Made by a program: the position numbers and the translations under genes | NCBI RefSeq assembly: GCF_000702905.1 | Contig: NZ_JNKR01000002.1 | Location: 124,001-188,000, forward strand | Length of the DNA: 64,000 nt | Direction: 5' to 3' | Source: Mitsuokella jalaludinii DSM 13811 | GTDB lineage: Bacteria; Bacillota; Negativicutes; Selenomonadales; Selenomonadaceae | The notes under the pieces: generated by a model | Database searches by the model: none | What the model saw: the letters and a program-made list of their open reading frames with translations, nothing else | Told to the model about the DNA's origin: nothing | Shown here: in pieces, positions 38,863-49,100 of the stretch | Position numbering within the stretch: position 1 is the first letter of the stretch | Layout of the letters: each line of letters starts with the position of its first letter

Positions 38863-39603
38863 TCAGCCGGGCTGCTCGAAGCGGCGCAGGATCTCGCGGT
38901 CCTCGTCGCTGAGCGCCTTCTTCGCGAGCAGGTCCGGGCGCTTCTCCTTCGTCAGGCGCAGGGACTGCTCATGGCGCCACTGGCGGATCTTCGCGTGGTC
39001 GCCCGACAGCAGCACCTCCGGCACCTCCATGCCCTCGAAGTCGCGCGGCCGCGTGTACTGCGGAAAGCCCAGGAGCCCGTCGTAGAACGAGTCCGTCGGC
39101 GCCGACTCTGCATCGCCGAGCACGCCCGGCAGCATGCGCGAGACGGCATCCGTGATGACCATCGCGGGTAGCTCGCCGCCCGTCAGCACGAAGTCGCCGA
39201 TGGAGATGGCCTCGTCAGCCAGCGGGTAGATGCGCGCGTCGAAACCCTCGTAGTGGCCGCAGATGAAGACGAGCTGCTCGTAGCTCGCGAGCTCCTTCGC
39301 CTTTGCCTGCGTGAAGACGGGCCCCGCCGGGTCCATGATCAGCACGCGGCGGCTCGCCGCATGCATGGCTGTCTCCTCAAGCACCGCGCGCACAGCGCGG
39401 TACATCGGCTCCGGCTTCAGCACCATCCCCGCGCCGCCGCCGAACGGCGAATCATCGACATGCCTGTGCTTGTCAAACGAGTAGTCGCGGAAATTCGTGA
39501 AGTGGATGTCGAGGATGCCCTTCTCCACGGCGCGCTTCGTGATGCTCGCGCCGAACGGCCCCGCAAACATCTCCGGGAACAGCGTGATCATGTCAATGCG
39601 CAT
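38863..39603 (-). CDS. trmD: tRNA (guanine-N1)-methyltransferase TrmD
   Basis: A 246-aa SPOUT enzyme modifying G37. MRIDMITLFPEMFAGPFGAS, DDSPFGGGAGMVLKPEP, the knot motifs LVFICGHYEGFD and ISIGDFVLTGGELPAMVITD. The start at 39603 gives the family N-terminus; a longer open frame upstream lies inside rimM. Overlaps rimM by 11 bases and ends the operon. Confidence 0.96.
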   Translation of the reverse strand: MRIDMITLFPEMFAGPFGASITKRAVEKGILDIHFTNFRDYSFDKHRHVDDSPFGGGAGMVLKPEPMYRAVRAVLEETAMHAASRRVLIMDPAGPVFTQAKAKELASYEQLVFICGHYEGFDARIYPLADEAISIGDFVLTGGELPAMVITDAVSRMLPGVLGDAESAPTDSFYDGLLGFPQYTRPRDFEGMEVPEVLLSGDHAKIRQWRHEQSLRLTKEKRPDLLAKKALSDEDREILRRFEQPG

Positions 39604-40129
39604 CGTCCGTCTCCTCCGGCAGATCGACGACCATGCGGCCGCCCGCGATGTCGATCTCGTGCACGACCGCCTTGAGCGCCGGTATGAGCAGTTCGCGCCC
39701 GTCCGGGCGGCGCGCCTGGTAGACATCATTGCTGCCCGTGCGCAGGACGTTCTCGACCGTGCCGAGCTCCGTGCCCGCCATATCATAGACCGTCAGCCCG
39801 ATGATGTCGAAGGTGTAGAACTCACCCTCTTCAAGCGGCACAGCCTCGTCGCGCGCGACCGTCAGCAGCTGGCCCGTCAGGCGCATGGCCTGCTCGCGCA
39901 CCGGGTACTCGCGGAACTTCAGCAGCACGAACTGCTTGTGGAACTTGCAGCTCTCGATGTGCAGCATCTCATCGCCGACCATGACTTCCTTCATGCCAGC
40001 AAAGCGCTCGACGAAGTCCGTCAGCGGGATGATGCGCAGCTCGCCGTGGATGCCGTGCACCGCGCCAACCTTGCCGATCGTCACGCGGTCTTTTTTCTTA
40101 TTAGCCGCGGATGGCGATAATCTTGTCAT
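39593..40129 (-). CDS. rimM: Ribosome maturation factor RimM
   Basis: A 178-aa 16S processing factor: VTIGKVGAVHGIHGELRIIP, FVERFAGM, then the PRC-barrel half with FYTFDIIGLTVYDMAGTELG, TGSNDVYQARRPDGRELLIP and DIAGGRMVVDLPEE. Start is uncertain: ATG at 40129 overlaps ylqD by 29 bases and lacks a spaced site, while a GTG at 40084 starts exactly at the conserved region (163 aa). Confidence 0.93.
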   Translation of the reverse strand: MTRLSPSAANKKKDRVTIGKVGAVHGIHGELRIIPLTDFVERFAGMKEVMVGDEMLHIESCKFHKQFVLLKFREYPVREQAMRLTGQLLTVARDEAVPLEEGEFYTFDIIGLTVYDMAGTELGTVENVLRTGSNDVYQARRPDGRELLIPALKAVVHEIDIAGGRMVVDLPEETDDAH

Positions 40130-40532
40130 CTTCCACCAGCACTTCCACATTCATGAGCTCACGCATATCGTCGCCGACCTTGACCTCGACCTGGCGCTCG
40201 AGCGTGCCCTGCACGATCTCCGAACCGATCTTGAGCTTCTCCGTCTGCTCCTTCTGCGCGAGAGCCTGCGCGCGGTACTCCGCACGCTTCTGGCGCTCCT
40301 GGCCGAAGTGCTGCTGGATGGCGTTGAGGCGCTGGATCTCCTGCGGCGTCGGCTCCTGCGGGTTCGCCGGGCCGTTTTCCTGCATGACGCGCTTCTCCTG
40401 GATGTCGAGCTGCTGCAGCTCGAGCTCTGCGCGCTGGATGCCCTCTGCGAGCTCCTTCGTCATCTTCTCCTTGAGCTTCTCCGTGACCTTAGCCTTGACC
40501 GTCACCGGCATCTTGAGCGAAATCGTATCCAT
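40101..40532 (-). CDS. YlqD-family protein
   Basis: A 143-aa protein of the YlqD family (function unknown) always found near rimM/trmD in Firmicutes. MDTISLKMPVTVKAKVTEKL at the start, a central coiled-coil region rich in Glu/Gln (ELELQQLDIQEKRVMQENGP, RLNAIQQHFGQERQKRAEYR), and a small beta end (ERQVEVKVGDDMRELMNVEV). Cytosolic. GAGGAAT precedes the ATG. Confidence 0.85.
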   Translation of the reverse strand: MDTISLKMPVTVKAKVTEKLKEKMTKELAEGIQRAELELQQLDIQEKRVMQENGPANPQEPTPQEIQRLNAIQQHFGQERQKRAEYRAQALAQKEQTEKLKIGSEIVQGTLERQVEVKVGDDMRELMNVEVLVEDDKIIAIRG

Positions 40533-40573
40533 GGTATTCCTCTTTTCTGCTTCTCTGCTTCTTGTTCAAGATA

Positions 40574-40626
40574 CAAAAACAGCGGCAATGCCCATACCAT
40601 GCAGATGCATGTGGGGCGATGCCGCT
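40574..40626 (-). terminator. Terminator-like hairpin between khpA and ylqD
   Basis: A long imperfect stem (GCGGCAT...ATGCA with TGCAT...ATTGCCGC, 40582-40625) is followed by TGTTTTTG on the minus strand. Located inside the ffh-trmD gene run, it would reduce expression of ylqD-rimM-trmD. Confidence 0.65.
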
Positions 40627-40630
40627 CTTT

Positions 40631-40858
40631 TCAAATGATATCAACCGAGACTTTCTTGTTCTCCCGGGTGGCTGCGGCCTTGACAACCGTGCGCATGGCT
40701 TTCGCGATGCGGCCCTGGCGGCCAATGACCTTGCCCATGTCATCCTCATCCACGTGAAGCTTCAGCGTGACCTGACGGTCTTCCTGCTCCTCCTCAACGC
40801 GGACATCTTCCGGATGATCCACTAAGGACTTCGCGATGACTTCAACAAGTTCTTTCAT
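40631..40858 (-). CDS. khpA: KH-domain RNA-binding protein KhpA
   Basis: A 75-aa single KH domain: MKELVEVIAKSLVDHPEDVR, VDEDDMGKVIGRQGRIAKAM with the GxxG-type loop IGRQGR. It forms RNA-binding complexes with KhpB in Firmicutes. Sits 17 bases after rpsP. Confidence 0.94.
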   Translation of the reverse strand: MKELVEVIAKSLVDHPEDVRVEEEQEDRQVTLKLHVDEDDMGKVIGRQGRIAKAMRTVVKAAATRENKKVSVDII

Positions 40859-40875
40859 GCTGTAGCCTCACTCAA

Positions 40876-41151
40876 TCAGTTCTTAGCGTTCTTTGCCTCA
40901 GCAAACTTAGCCATGAGGCCCTTCTTGCTGAAGAGATTCTTAACGGTGTCCGTCGGTTGAGCACCCTTGCCCATCCAGTCGAGAACCTTCTCCTCGTCAA
41001 CATTGACGACTGCCGGGTTCTGGGACGGATCGTAGTTACCGAGGACCTCGATGAAACGACCATCGCGCGGTGCGCGGGAGTCCGCGACAACAATGCGATA
41101 GAACGGATTCTTCTTTGCACCCATACGGTTCAGACGAATCTTTACTGCCAT
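40876..41151 (-). CDS. rpsP: 30S ribosomal protein S16
   Basis: A 91-aa protein: [60 protein letters not shown]. Family length. AAAGGTGG precedes the ATG. Between ffh and khpA in the conserved order. Confidence 0.97.
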   Translation of the reverse strand: MAVKIRLNRMGAKKNPFYRIVVADSRAPRDGRFIEVLGNYDPSQNPAVVNVDEEKVLDWMGKGAQPTDTVKNLFSKKGLMAKFAEAKNAKN

Positions 41152-41190
41152 GTGAATTCACCACCTTTCAAATTGGGTTTGGGAAATATC

Positions 41191-42564
41191 TCAATGCATG
41201 AACGGCAATTTGGGAAGTCCCAGGCCGCCGAGATTCGGCAGGCCCTTCTTGCCCTTCTGCATCTTCTTCATTTTCTTCATCATCTTCTTCATCTCGCCGA
41301 ACTGCTTCAAGAGCTTGTTGACGTCCTGCACGCGCGTGCCGGAGCCCATCGCGATGCGCTTGCGGCGGCTGCCGTTGATGATCGTGATGTTGGCGCGCTC
41401 CTTCGGCGTCATCGACTTGATGATTGCCTCGATCTGGCGCATCTCCTTGCCGTCGAGGTCGATGTCCTGTCCGGCGAGCTGCTTCTTGAGGCCGCCCATG
41501 CCCGGAATCAGGCCTAAGATGTTGTCGAGCGAGCCGAGTTTCTTGACCTGCTGCATCTGCGCGAGGAAATCATCGAGCGTGAACTCGTCCTTGCGCAGCT
41601 TCTTCTCCATCTTCTTGGCTTCTTCCATGTCGAAAGTCGCCTGTGCCTTCTCGACGAGCGAGAGCACATCGCCCATGCCGAGGATGCGCGAGGCCATGCG
41701 GTCCGGATGGAACGGCTCGAGCGGCTCGAGCTTCTCGCCAAGACCGATGAACTTGATGGGCACGCCCGTGACCGCCTTGACGGAGAGCGCCGCGCCGCCG
41801 CGGGCATCGCCGTCGAGCTTCGTCATGACGACACCGTCGAGGCCGAGCGCGTCGTTGAACGCCTGCGCGACATTGACCGATTCCTGGCCCGTCATCGCAT
41901 CGACGACGAGCAGTATCTCATGCGGATGGACCTCCGACTTGATGTCGCGAAGCTCCTGCATGAGCTTCTCATCGATCTGCAGGCGGCCCGCCGTATCGAT
42001 GATGACGACATCGCAGGCATGCGACTGCGAGTAGCCGATCGAGCTCTTCGCGATCGTCACAGCGTCCGTCCCCTGCTCCATCGAGAACACAGGGATGTCG
42101 AGCTGCTTGCCGAGGACCTGCAGCTGCGTGATGGCCGCCGGGCGGTAGATATCCGCCGCGACGAGCAGGGGGCGCTTGCCCTGCTTCTTGAGCGCAAGGC
42201 CGAGCTTGCCGGCAGACGTCGTCTTACCGGCGCCCTGCAAACCGACCATCATGATGACCGTCGGCGGCTTCGGGCTGATGTTGAGACGGCTCTGCGTGCC
42301 GCCCATGAGCTTCGTGAGCTCCTCATCGACGATCTTGATGACGACCTGAGCCGGCGTCAGCGTCTCGAGGATGTCCTGGCCGATGGCGCGTTCCTTGACC
42401 GTCTTGATGAACTGCTTGACTACCTTGAAGTTGACGTCGGCTTCGAGAAGTGCCATGCGCACCTCGCGCATCGCCTCATTGACGTCGTCCTCCGTCAGCT
42501 TGCCGTGGCCGCGGAGCTTCTTGAAGGTTGCCTGGAGTCGGTCCGATAAACTTTCAAAAATCAA
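41191..42564 (-). CDS. ffh: Signal recognition particle protein Ffh
   Basis: A 457-aa SRP54 GTPase. N domain FESLSDRLQATFKKLRGHGK; G domain with MMVGLQGAGKTTSAGKLGLA, VAADIYRPAAITQL, VIIDTAGRL, MTKLDGDARGGAALS; M domain with DFLAQMQQVKKLGSLDNILG, GSGTRVQDVNKLLKQFGEM and a Met/Lys-rich end. It targets nascent membrane proteins with 4.5S RNA. Starts four bases before the stop of ylxM. Confidence 0.97.
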   Translation of the reverse strand: MIFESLSDRLQATFKKLRGHGKLTEDDVNEAMREVRMALLEADVNFKVVKQFIKTVKERAIGQDILETLTPAQVVIKIVDEELTKLMGGTQSRLNISPKPPTVIMMVGLQGAGKTTSAGKLGLALKKQGKRPLLVAADIYRPAAITQLQVLGKQLDIPVFSMEQGTDAVTIAKSSIGYSQSHACDVVIIDTAGRLQIDEKLMQELRDIKSEVHPHEILLVVDAMTGQESVNVAQAFNDALGLDGVVMTKLDGDARGGAALSVKAVTGVPIKFIGLGEKLEPLEPFHPDRMASRILGMGDVLSLVEKAQATFDMEEAKKMEKKLRKDEFTLDDFLAQMQQVKKLGSLDNILGLIPGMGGLKKQLAGQDIDLDGKEMRQIEAIIKSMTPKERANITIINGSRRKRIAMGSGTRVQDVNKLLKQFGEMKKMMKKMKKMQKGKKGLPNLGGLGLPKLPFMH

Positions 42565-42567
42565 AAA

Positions 42568-42930
42568 TCATACCTCCCGGCCATATTCACTGCTACCAAG
42601 GAGAGGCACGAGCCGCGCGAGGATGTCGCCGACCGCAGCGCTGTTGGCATCCGTTCGCAGGGCCTTGACCGAGCGGCAGATGTCCGCGAGCACCGCGCGC
42701 TCCTTCTGGTAACGCGCCACGAGCCCAAGCTTCTCTTCGTACGATTCCATGGCCTTTTCAGAGCGATGGATGTTGTCGTAGACCGCCTGCCGGGAAATCC
42801 CGAGCTCCTCGCCGATCTCCGACAGGGAAAAATCCTCAAAGAGATGCATCTTGAGGCATTCCTGCTGCTTCTCTGTCAAAAGCGCCCCATAAAAATCAAA
42901 CAGCGCCGACAAATACAAAAGCTGCTCCAT
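42568..42930 (-). CDS. ylxM: YlxM-family helix-turn-helix protein (SRP accessory)
   Basis: A 120-aa protein with a sigma-70 region 4-like HTH: TEKQQECLKMHLFEDFSLSE, IGEELGISRQAVYDNIHRSE. YlxM binds the SRP in streptococci and Bacillus. The start at 42930 follows AGGTGGGG and gives the usual N-terminus (MEQLLYLSALFDFYGALLTE). Directly ahead of ffh. Confidence 0.93.
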   Translation of the reverse strand: MEQLLYLSALFDFYGALLTEKQQECLKMHLFEDFSLSEIGEELGISRQAVYDNIHRSEKAMESYEEKLGLVARYQKERAVLADICRSVKALRTDANSAAVGDILARLVPLLGSSEYGREV

Positions 42931-42984
42931 CCTGCCCCACCTTAATCCTGATATCGTGCCAAGGCGTTTTGCTTGACATAGGCT

Positions 42985-43013
42985 ATTATAGCGGCTCTCC
43001 GCCACTGTGTCAA
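42985..43013 (-). promoter_or_regulatory. Consensus promoter of the ylxM-ffh operon
   Basis: TTGACA (43013-43008), 17-base spacer, TATAAT (42990-42985) on the minus strand, a perfect sigma-A match. The sequence TATGTCAAGC next to it repeats the -35 region in inverted form. Confidence 0.88.
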
Positions 43014-43054
43014 GCATTTTTCCTTGTCAGGCCTAAAAAAATGAGACATGAACG

Positions 43055-43097
43055 AAGGCATCCAGCAATTTTTTGCTGGATGCCTTCTCTTTTTCTG
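43055..43097. terminator. Hairpin after the giant adhesin gene
   Basis: A 14-bp perfect stem (AAGGCATCCAGCAA with TTGCTGGATGCCTT). On the plus strand CTCTTTTTC follows directly; on the minus strand, the direction of the adhesin gene, a T7 run comes about 15 bases later. Confidence 0.65.
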
Positions 43098-43111
43098 TTT
43101 GCCTATTGACT

Positions 43112-46100
43112 TTACTTCACAGCGTCAGATGGCGCGTCTTTCTCGATCACGCTGCCGTAGACATCGCGGTAGCGCTTCTTCTGCTCGCCGTTCTTCTGCT
43201 TGACCAGTTCATCGCGGTCGTTGACGCGGACGCGCTCGATCTTATGGCGGTCGTTGTCATCGCCCTCGACGCGGTCGACGCGGAAACGGGTCAGGGAGAG
43301 CTCGCGGATCTCCGGCTCGAATTCTTCCGACATGCGCTCCATGTCGCCGTCGACGCTGGCACCGTTCTCGAGTGCCCGCGAGAAGATGGCGGCGAACTCA
43401 TAGCGCGTGATCGTGCGCGTGCCCTTGAACTCGCCATCCGGATAGCCCTCGAGCAGGCCGCGGTCGGCCAGCTTCTTGACGTAGACATACGCCCAGTGGT
43501 TCTCCGGCACATCCGGGAACAGGATGGAACGGCGCTTCGGCGCGTTTGCCGTGCCCTGCTGGCCGACGAGCGCTTCGAGCTTCTCGATCTTCTCGTCCTG
43601 CTTCTGGACGTAGTCCTTGAGCGCGAGGATCTCCTTTGCCATCGCGACGCGGCTGTTCGTCACATGGTTGCCCTGGCCGAACTTGAAGCTGATGCCAGCG
43701 TTGACCATGTTCTCGCCGCCGCCGACCGTACCGCCGACCGACAGCGTCGTGTCCTCATTCGGACGGTAGAACGCACCGACTGCCGCCGCATTCGCACCGC
43801 GGTAATTGCCGTAGCCCACCGCGAAATCCCACTTGTCATCCGGGTCGAAGTTCTGCGGATGAAGTGCCGCGAGAGCCGCAGCACCAGCACCGACGCGGTC
43901 GACACGGCGGTCGAGACTGCTGACCTCACCACCGAGCTTGCCGATCGCCTGGTCGCGCTGCGCGAGCTGGCTGCCGTTGACCGCATCCGTCGAATCCGGC
44001 GCAATGCGGCCCGGCGCGACGTTCTCGACCTTGTTGCCGCCCATATTGACCGCGCCCTGCTGGACCGTGATGTCCTTGTGCTTGTCATCGCCCTTGACCG
44101 TCAGACCGCCGTTGTTGATGGTCGTATTGCCCGTCGTGACTGTCTTGGCATCGATGCTGTCAATGCCCTTGAGGTCCTTGGCCAACTTGACCTGCATCTT
44201 AGCGTTATCGCCATCCTGCGAAACAACGACGCCGATGTTGTCGCCAGCCGCGTATTCCTTCGCACCGCCGTAGAGCTGGACATTATTGTTCAGCTTCACC
44301 GCCACGCTGCCAGAATCACCGCTGTACTTCATGCCATCGTCCATCGTGGCGACCTCATGGGAGACTATCTTTTCACCATCTTTCGTCGCGGCCGTCGTCT
44401 CGTAGTGGATGCGGGATGCCTTTTCGTCCTTGGCGTCGCCATCCTTCCCCTTCACATTCTTCGCGTAATCCAGCGTAGCCTGTCCGAGGATCGTGGAAAG
44501 GTCCGTGAAAGCACCATCCTTGCCATCTGCGCCCTTCGGGCCCGTCAGGCCGATATGGCCGACACCATCCCTGCCAGCAATCGAGACCGCATCTCTGCCG
44601 TCCTTGCCAGCGATGCCGACTTTGCCGTCGACACCATCCCTGCCAGCAACGCCGTTCGGACCGGTGATGGAAACGCCAGACTTGCCGTTCTTGCCATCCT
44701 TACCGGTGACGAAGAGGCCATCCCTGCCGTCTTTTCCATCCTTGCCATCATGGCCGATGACGACAGTCGTGCCGCCCTTTGTCTCGACCGTGACGTTGCC
44801 GTCCTTACCAGCCTTGCCAGCGTCGCCCTTCTGGCCGACCTTGAGCTGGTCGTTGAGCTTCAGGTCATAGACCTTCTGCCCATCCTCGCCAGTCGTCTGC
44901 TTCAGCTGGAGATTGCCATCCGTGTAGGAGCCGTCCGCTTTCGCAGCCGTGCCGCCATTGACGGTGACTTCCGTATGGTGCTTGTCGACCTCGTCGATCT
45001 TCGTGTTCACATCAGCAATCTGCTTGTTGACATTCGACTCGACCTGATGGAGCTGATCCTCTGTAGCAGCACGGCCGCTGACATAGGAACCATCCTTGTT
45101 CCAGGTCTTGTTGCCCAAGTTGGTGACATACTTGCCAGCCTTGTCAGTCTGGTTCGTAGCATTGCCATCCTTATCGTAGATGGTCAGGCTTCTGTCACCC
45201 CCTGCGATATTGCCGATCTTGACGCCATTGTCACCGCCAGCGATAATCTGGCCTTTCGAGCCATCGACAGTGACCTTGTTGTTGCCATCGCCGGCCGTGA
45301 TCTTTGCGCCATTGCCGTCGATATCCACCTGTTTAGCCTTATTCGCAGCATCGCCCAAAGTGATATGGTCGTTCAAGTTGACCTTATTGTTGTCGTCCAC
45401 TGTGATGTTCTTGCCACTCTTGGCCTGGACACCATCCGCGGCCGACTTCGCGATATTCGTGACATCACCGATGTTGGCGGCATTGTTCCAGTTCTCCTGG
45501 CCTTCAACCGTTGTGTCATACATCTTCCCATCTTTGCCGCTGGCCACGTTGGTAATCTGATGCTTGCCACCATCGATGCCCGTATTGGTGATGCTCGGGC
45601 CATTATCAATCTTGAGCCCCGTGCCATCCACTACGGTCTTCGAGGTTACATCCTTACCATCGACTCTGGTCGTCGTCGCATAGGAAGAACTGTTGAGCCC
45701 CGTCAGGTCTTTGTTCAGCTTGAGCAACAGTTCACCGTCTTCGCCATTCTTATTAGCTACAACAGCGATATTGCCGTCGACAAAATCATCTTTCGTCTTA
45801 CCTGCTGCAACATTACCCTTGATAGTAACTGTCTTGTTCAGCTTGACCGAAGCACCATCGCCGAAATCACCGGCATACTTCTGGCCGTCATCCATCGTGG
45901 CGACTTCATGGGTAACACCATTGTGGTCTTCATAGACCACACGGTCCATACCATCCTTGCCGCCATGACCGTCCGTGCCATCGACACCGACCTGGCCATT
46001 CTTGACGTGGATATCAGCCGATGCGTTCTGACCATCTTTGCCGTCAGCGCCTTTCGGCCCCTTCGGGCCGGTCAAGCCGATATGGCCTTCACCATCCTGG

Positions 46101-49100
46101 CCGGAAATGGAAACTGCATCTTTGCCCGGCTGGCCGTCCTTGCCCGGCGTACCGATGGCGATCTTGCCATCGATGCCGTCCTTACCATTGAGGCCGTTCG
46201 AGCCCGTGATGCTGACGCCATTCTGGCCATCCTTGCCAATAACAGAGATGCCATCCTTGCCGTTGAGGCCGATGCTGGATTTGCCATCTGCACCCTTGAG
46301 ACCAACGGAGCCATCTGTACCTTTCGCACCATCTTTGCCAACCGTGCCGAGGTTCAGATTATCGTTGAGTTTCAGGTCATACGTCTTCTGACCATTTGTA
46401 TCCGTGACTTTCAGCTTCAGGTTTTCACCGCTATAGTCTGACGTCCCGGCAGGCTTTCCGCCTTCTACAGTCACGGCTGTATGTTTGCCAGCCGTAGTTG
46501 CAGCTTCTTTGACCGCGTCACTGATTGTCTTGAGCTGGTCTTCGGTAGCCGCACGGCCGCTGACGTATTCCGGCTTGTCGACATTCCAGTCCTTGTTATC
46601 AAGGCCCGTGACATAGTCGCCAGCTTTGTTTGCCTTGGCGGTAGTCGTATTGCCATCCTTATCGACAACTGTAATCACATCAAGAGTATTCTCGTCAAAG
46701 TGCTTAATGAGAATCGGGTCGTTTCCATCAGCAGCATCACCATTCTTGTTACCGCCGACGGTCAAGGAACCATCCTGATGCAAGTTGATCTTGTCATTCA
46801 GAGCAACCTTGATTGTTCCACCTTCGACAGAAGTCTGGATGTTGCCATTGCTCTTCTTAGTCTTTTCATCATACGTGCCATCGCCGCGAATCTGCAACGT
46901 ATCGTTGAGTTTCTTGGCAACCGGTTTAGCCTTGCTATCATCACCGACGAAGTTCAGGCCATCGTCCAGTGTTGCGACGACGTGCTTGCCGCCCTGGCCG
47001 TTTTCACCATCCTGTCCATTCTTATAGACAATACGGGTGATGTCCTTGCCATCGACGCCCGGAGCACCCTGCTTGCCGACTTCACCGTCTTTACCATTCT
47101 GGCCCTTTTCGGTCGTGATGATGGTCGTCGTGATGCCCTGTTTGCCATCCTTACCATTGATGCCGTTCTTACCGGCGATGCCGATAGAACCTTCCTGCCC
47201 ATCATAGCCATCCTTACCAGCTTCACCATCTTTGCTGTCTTTACCGACGGTAACACTATTGCCAGTGATGTCCTTATCCATGAGGACCTTGACCGTCGTG
47301 TTTCCATCAACGTCCTGTTCCACTGTCGTGGTCAGGTTGTCGTCAGTATAAGTATGGTTGGCTTTAGCATCTGAACCTTTGATATTGATGGTACTGTTCA
47401 GCTTATTGCTGACCGGATTAGCAGCGTTTTCCTTAGCTGCGGCATTGGCACCGATTTGCAGGCCGTCATCCATGGTGGCGACTTCATGGGTAATATGGTT
47501 GTGGTCTTCATAGACAATGCGATCCATGCCGTCTTTGCCGTTGTTTCCATCAGTGCCATCTACGCCGTTCTGACCATTCTTGACATGGATGTCTGCACTA
47601 GCATCCTTGCCATCTTTGCTGACAGGGCCGGTGAGGCCGATATGGCCTTCACTGCCGTCCTTGCCATCCTTACCATTGGTAACGCCGATGGTAACGCCAT
47701 CCTTGCCGTCGTTGCCTTTCACGGAAATACCGTCTTTACCGTCCTTACCGTCATGGCCGATGACCACAGTGGTGCCCTTGCTGGTTTCGACAGTGAATTT
47801 GCCATCCGTACCATCTTTGCCGTCCTGGCCAGGCGTGCCTTTCTTACCGATGGCCAGCTGGTCGTTGAGCTTGATGTTGTAGGTTGTCTTGCCATTTTCA
47901 TCCTTAGATGCGATAAGCAGGTTTCCTTTGGTAGAATCGCTATAGGCACCATATTTTCCGTTGGTTCCAACAGTAGCTGTTGTTTCACTACTATCTTTAT
48001 CGTTGACCGTAACGACTGTATGCTTACCAGCTGTCGATGCAGCCTTATTGACCGCGTCACTGATTGTCTTGAGCTGGTCTTCTGTAGCCGCGCGACCGCT
48101 AACATAGGTCGGATTGCTTACATCCCAAGCCTTATTATCAAGGCCCGTGACATAGTCACCAGCCTTACCTTCCTTAGCGGTAATCAACTTGCCATTCTCG
48201 TCGACGCCTGTGATTACATCGAGCGTCTTATCGTCAAAGTGCTTGATGACAATCGGATCATCCACCGTTTTAGAACCATCCTTCTTATCGCCGCCGACGG
48301 TCAAGGAACCAGCCTGATGCAGGTTGATCGTGTCGCTCAGCGAAACCTTGACAGCACCATTGTCGACAGACGTCTTGATGTTGCCATCATCAGCTACAGT
48401 ATTCTGTTTCTCATCATAACTACCGTCGCCGCGAATCTGCAGGGTTTCGTTGAGTTTCTTGTCAACTGTCTTAGAAATGTCATCACCAGCAAACTTCAGG
48501 CCATCACTCAGAGTAGCCACGGTCTGAGGATTGCTGCCATCCTTATCGGTATAGACAATGCGGTTGATGTCCGTGCCGCCAAGATTTTCCTTGCCGGTCT
48601 TCCCATCTTTGCCTGCCTGTCCTTTTTCCGTCTTGATAATGGTAGTGCTATATCCCTGCTTGCCATCAGTGCCCGGAAGACCATCTTTACCGGTGAGGCC
48701 AATGGTGCCTTCCTGGCCATCTTTGCCGTCAGAGGTATCCTTGCCAAGAATGACATTATCATTGAGTTTCAGGTCATAGGTAATCTTGCCGGTAGTAGTA
48801 TCTTTCTTCTGTGCCAGGAGCAGGTTGCCTTTTTCTTTATCCGTATAGTTCCCAAGTTTTCCATCAGCAGCGACAGCAGGAGCTTCCACGCTACCATTGA
48901 CGGTAACAGCCGTATGGGCAGAAGTGACGGCATTCTGTACGTTTTTCAGGTCTCCTACATTGACTGCATTGTTCAGCACATCACCGGTAGCATTTTTCAG
49001 TTCAACCTCATGGCCAGCTGCATCTTTCAAGCCGCTATCAACATGGGTAATCTGATTGCCGCCGTTGCTGAGGCCATTGTCTGTCAGCGATACAGTCGTC

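Noticed and set aside
43073-46441. Very long open frame (over 1,100 codons) on the plus strand opposite the giant adhesin
   Set aside because: It is the mirror of the repetitive Gly/Asp-rich adhesin codons; composition (Ile/Ala/Asp runs) and absence of a ribosome binding site show it is not a gene.
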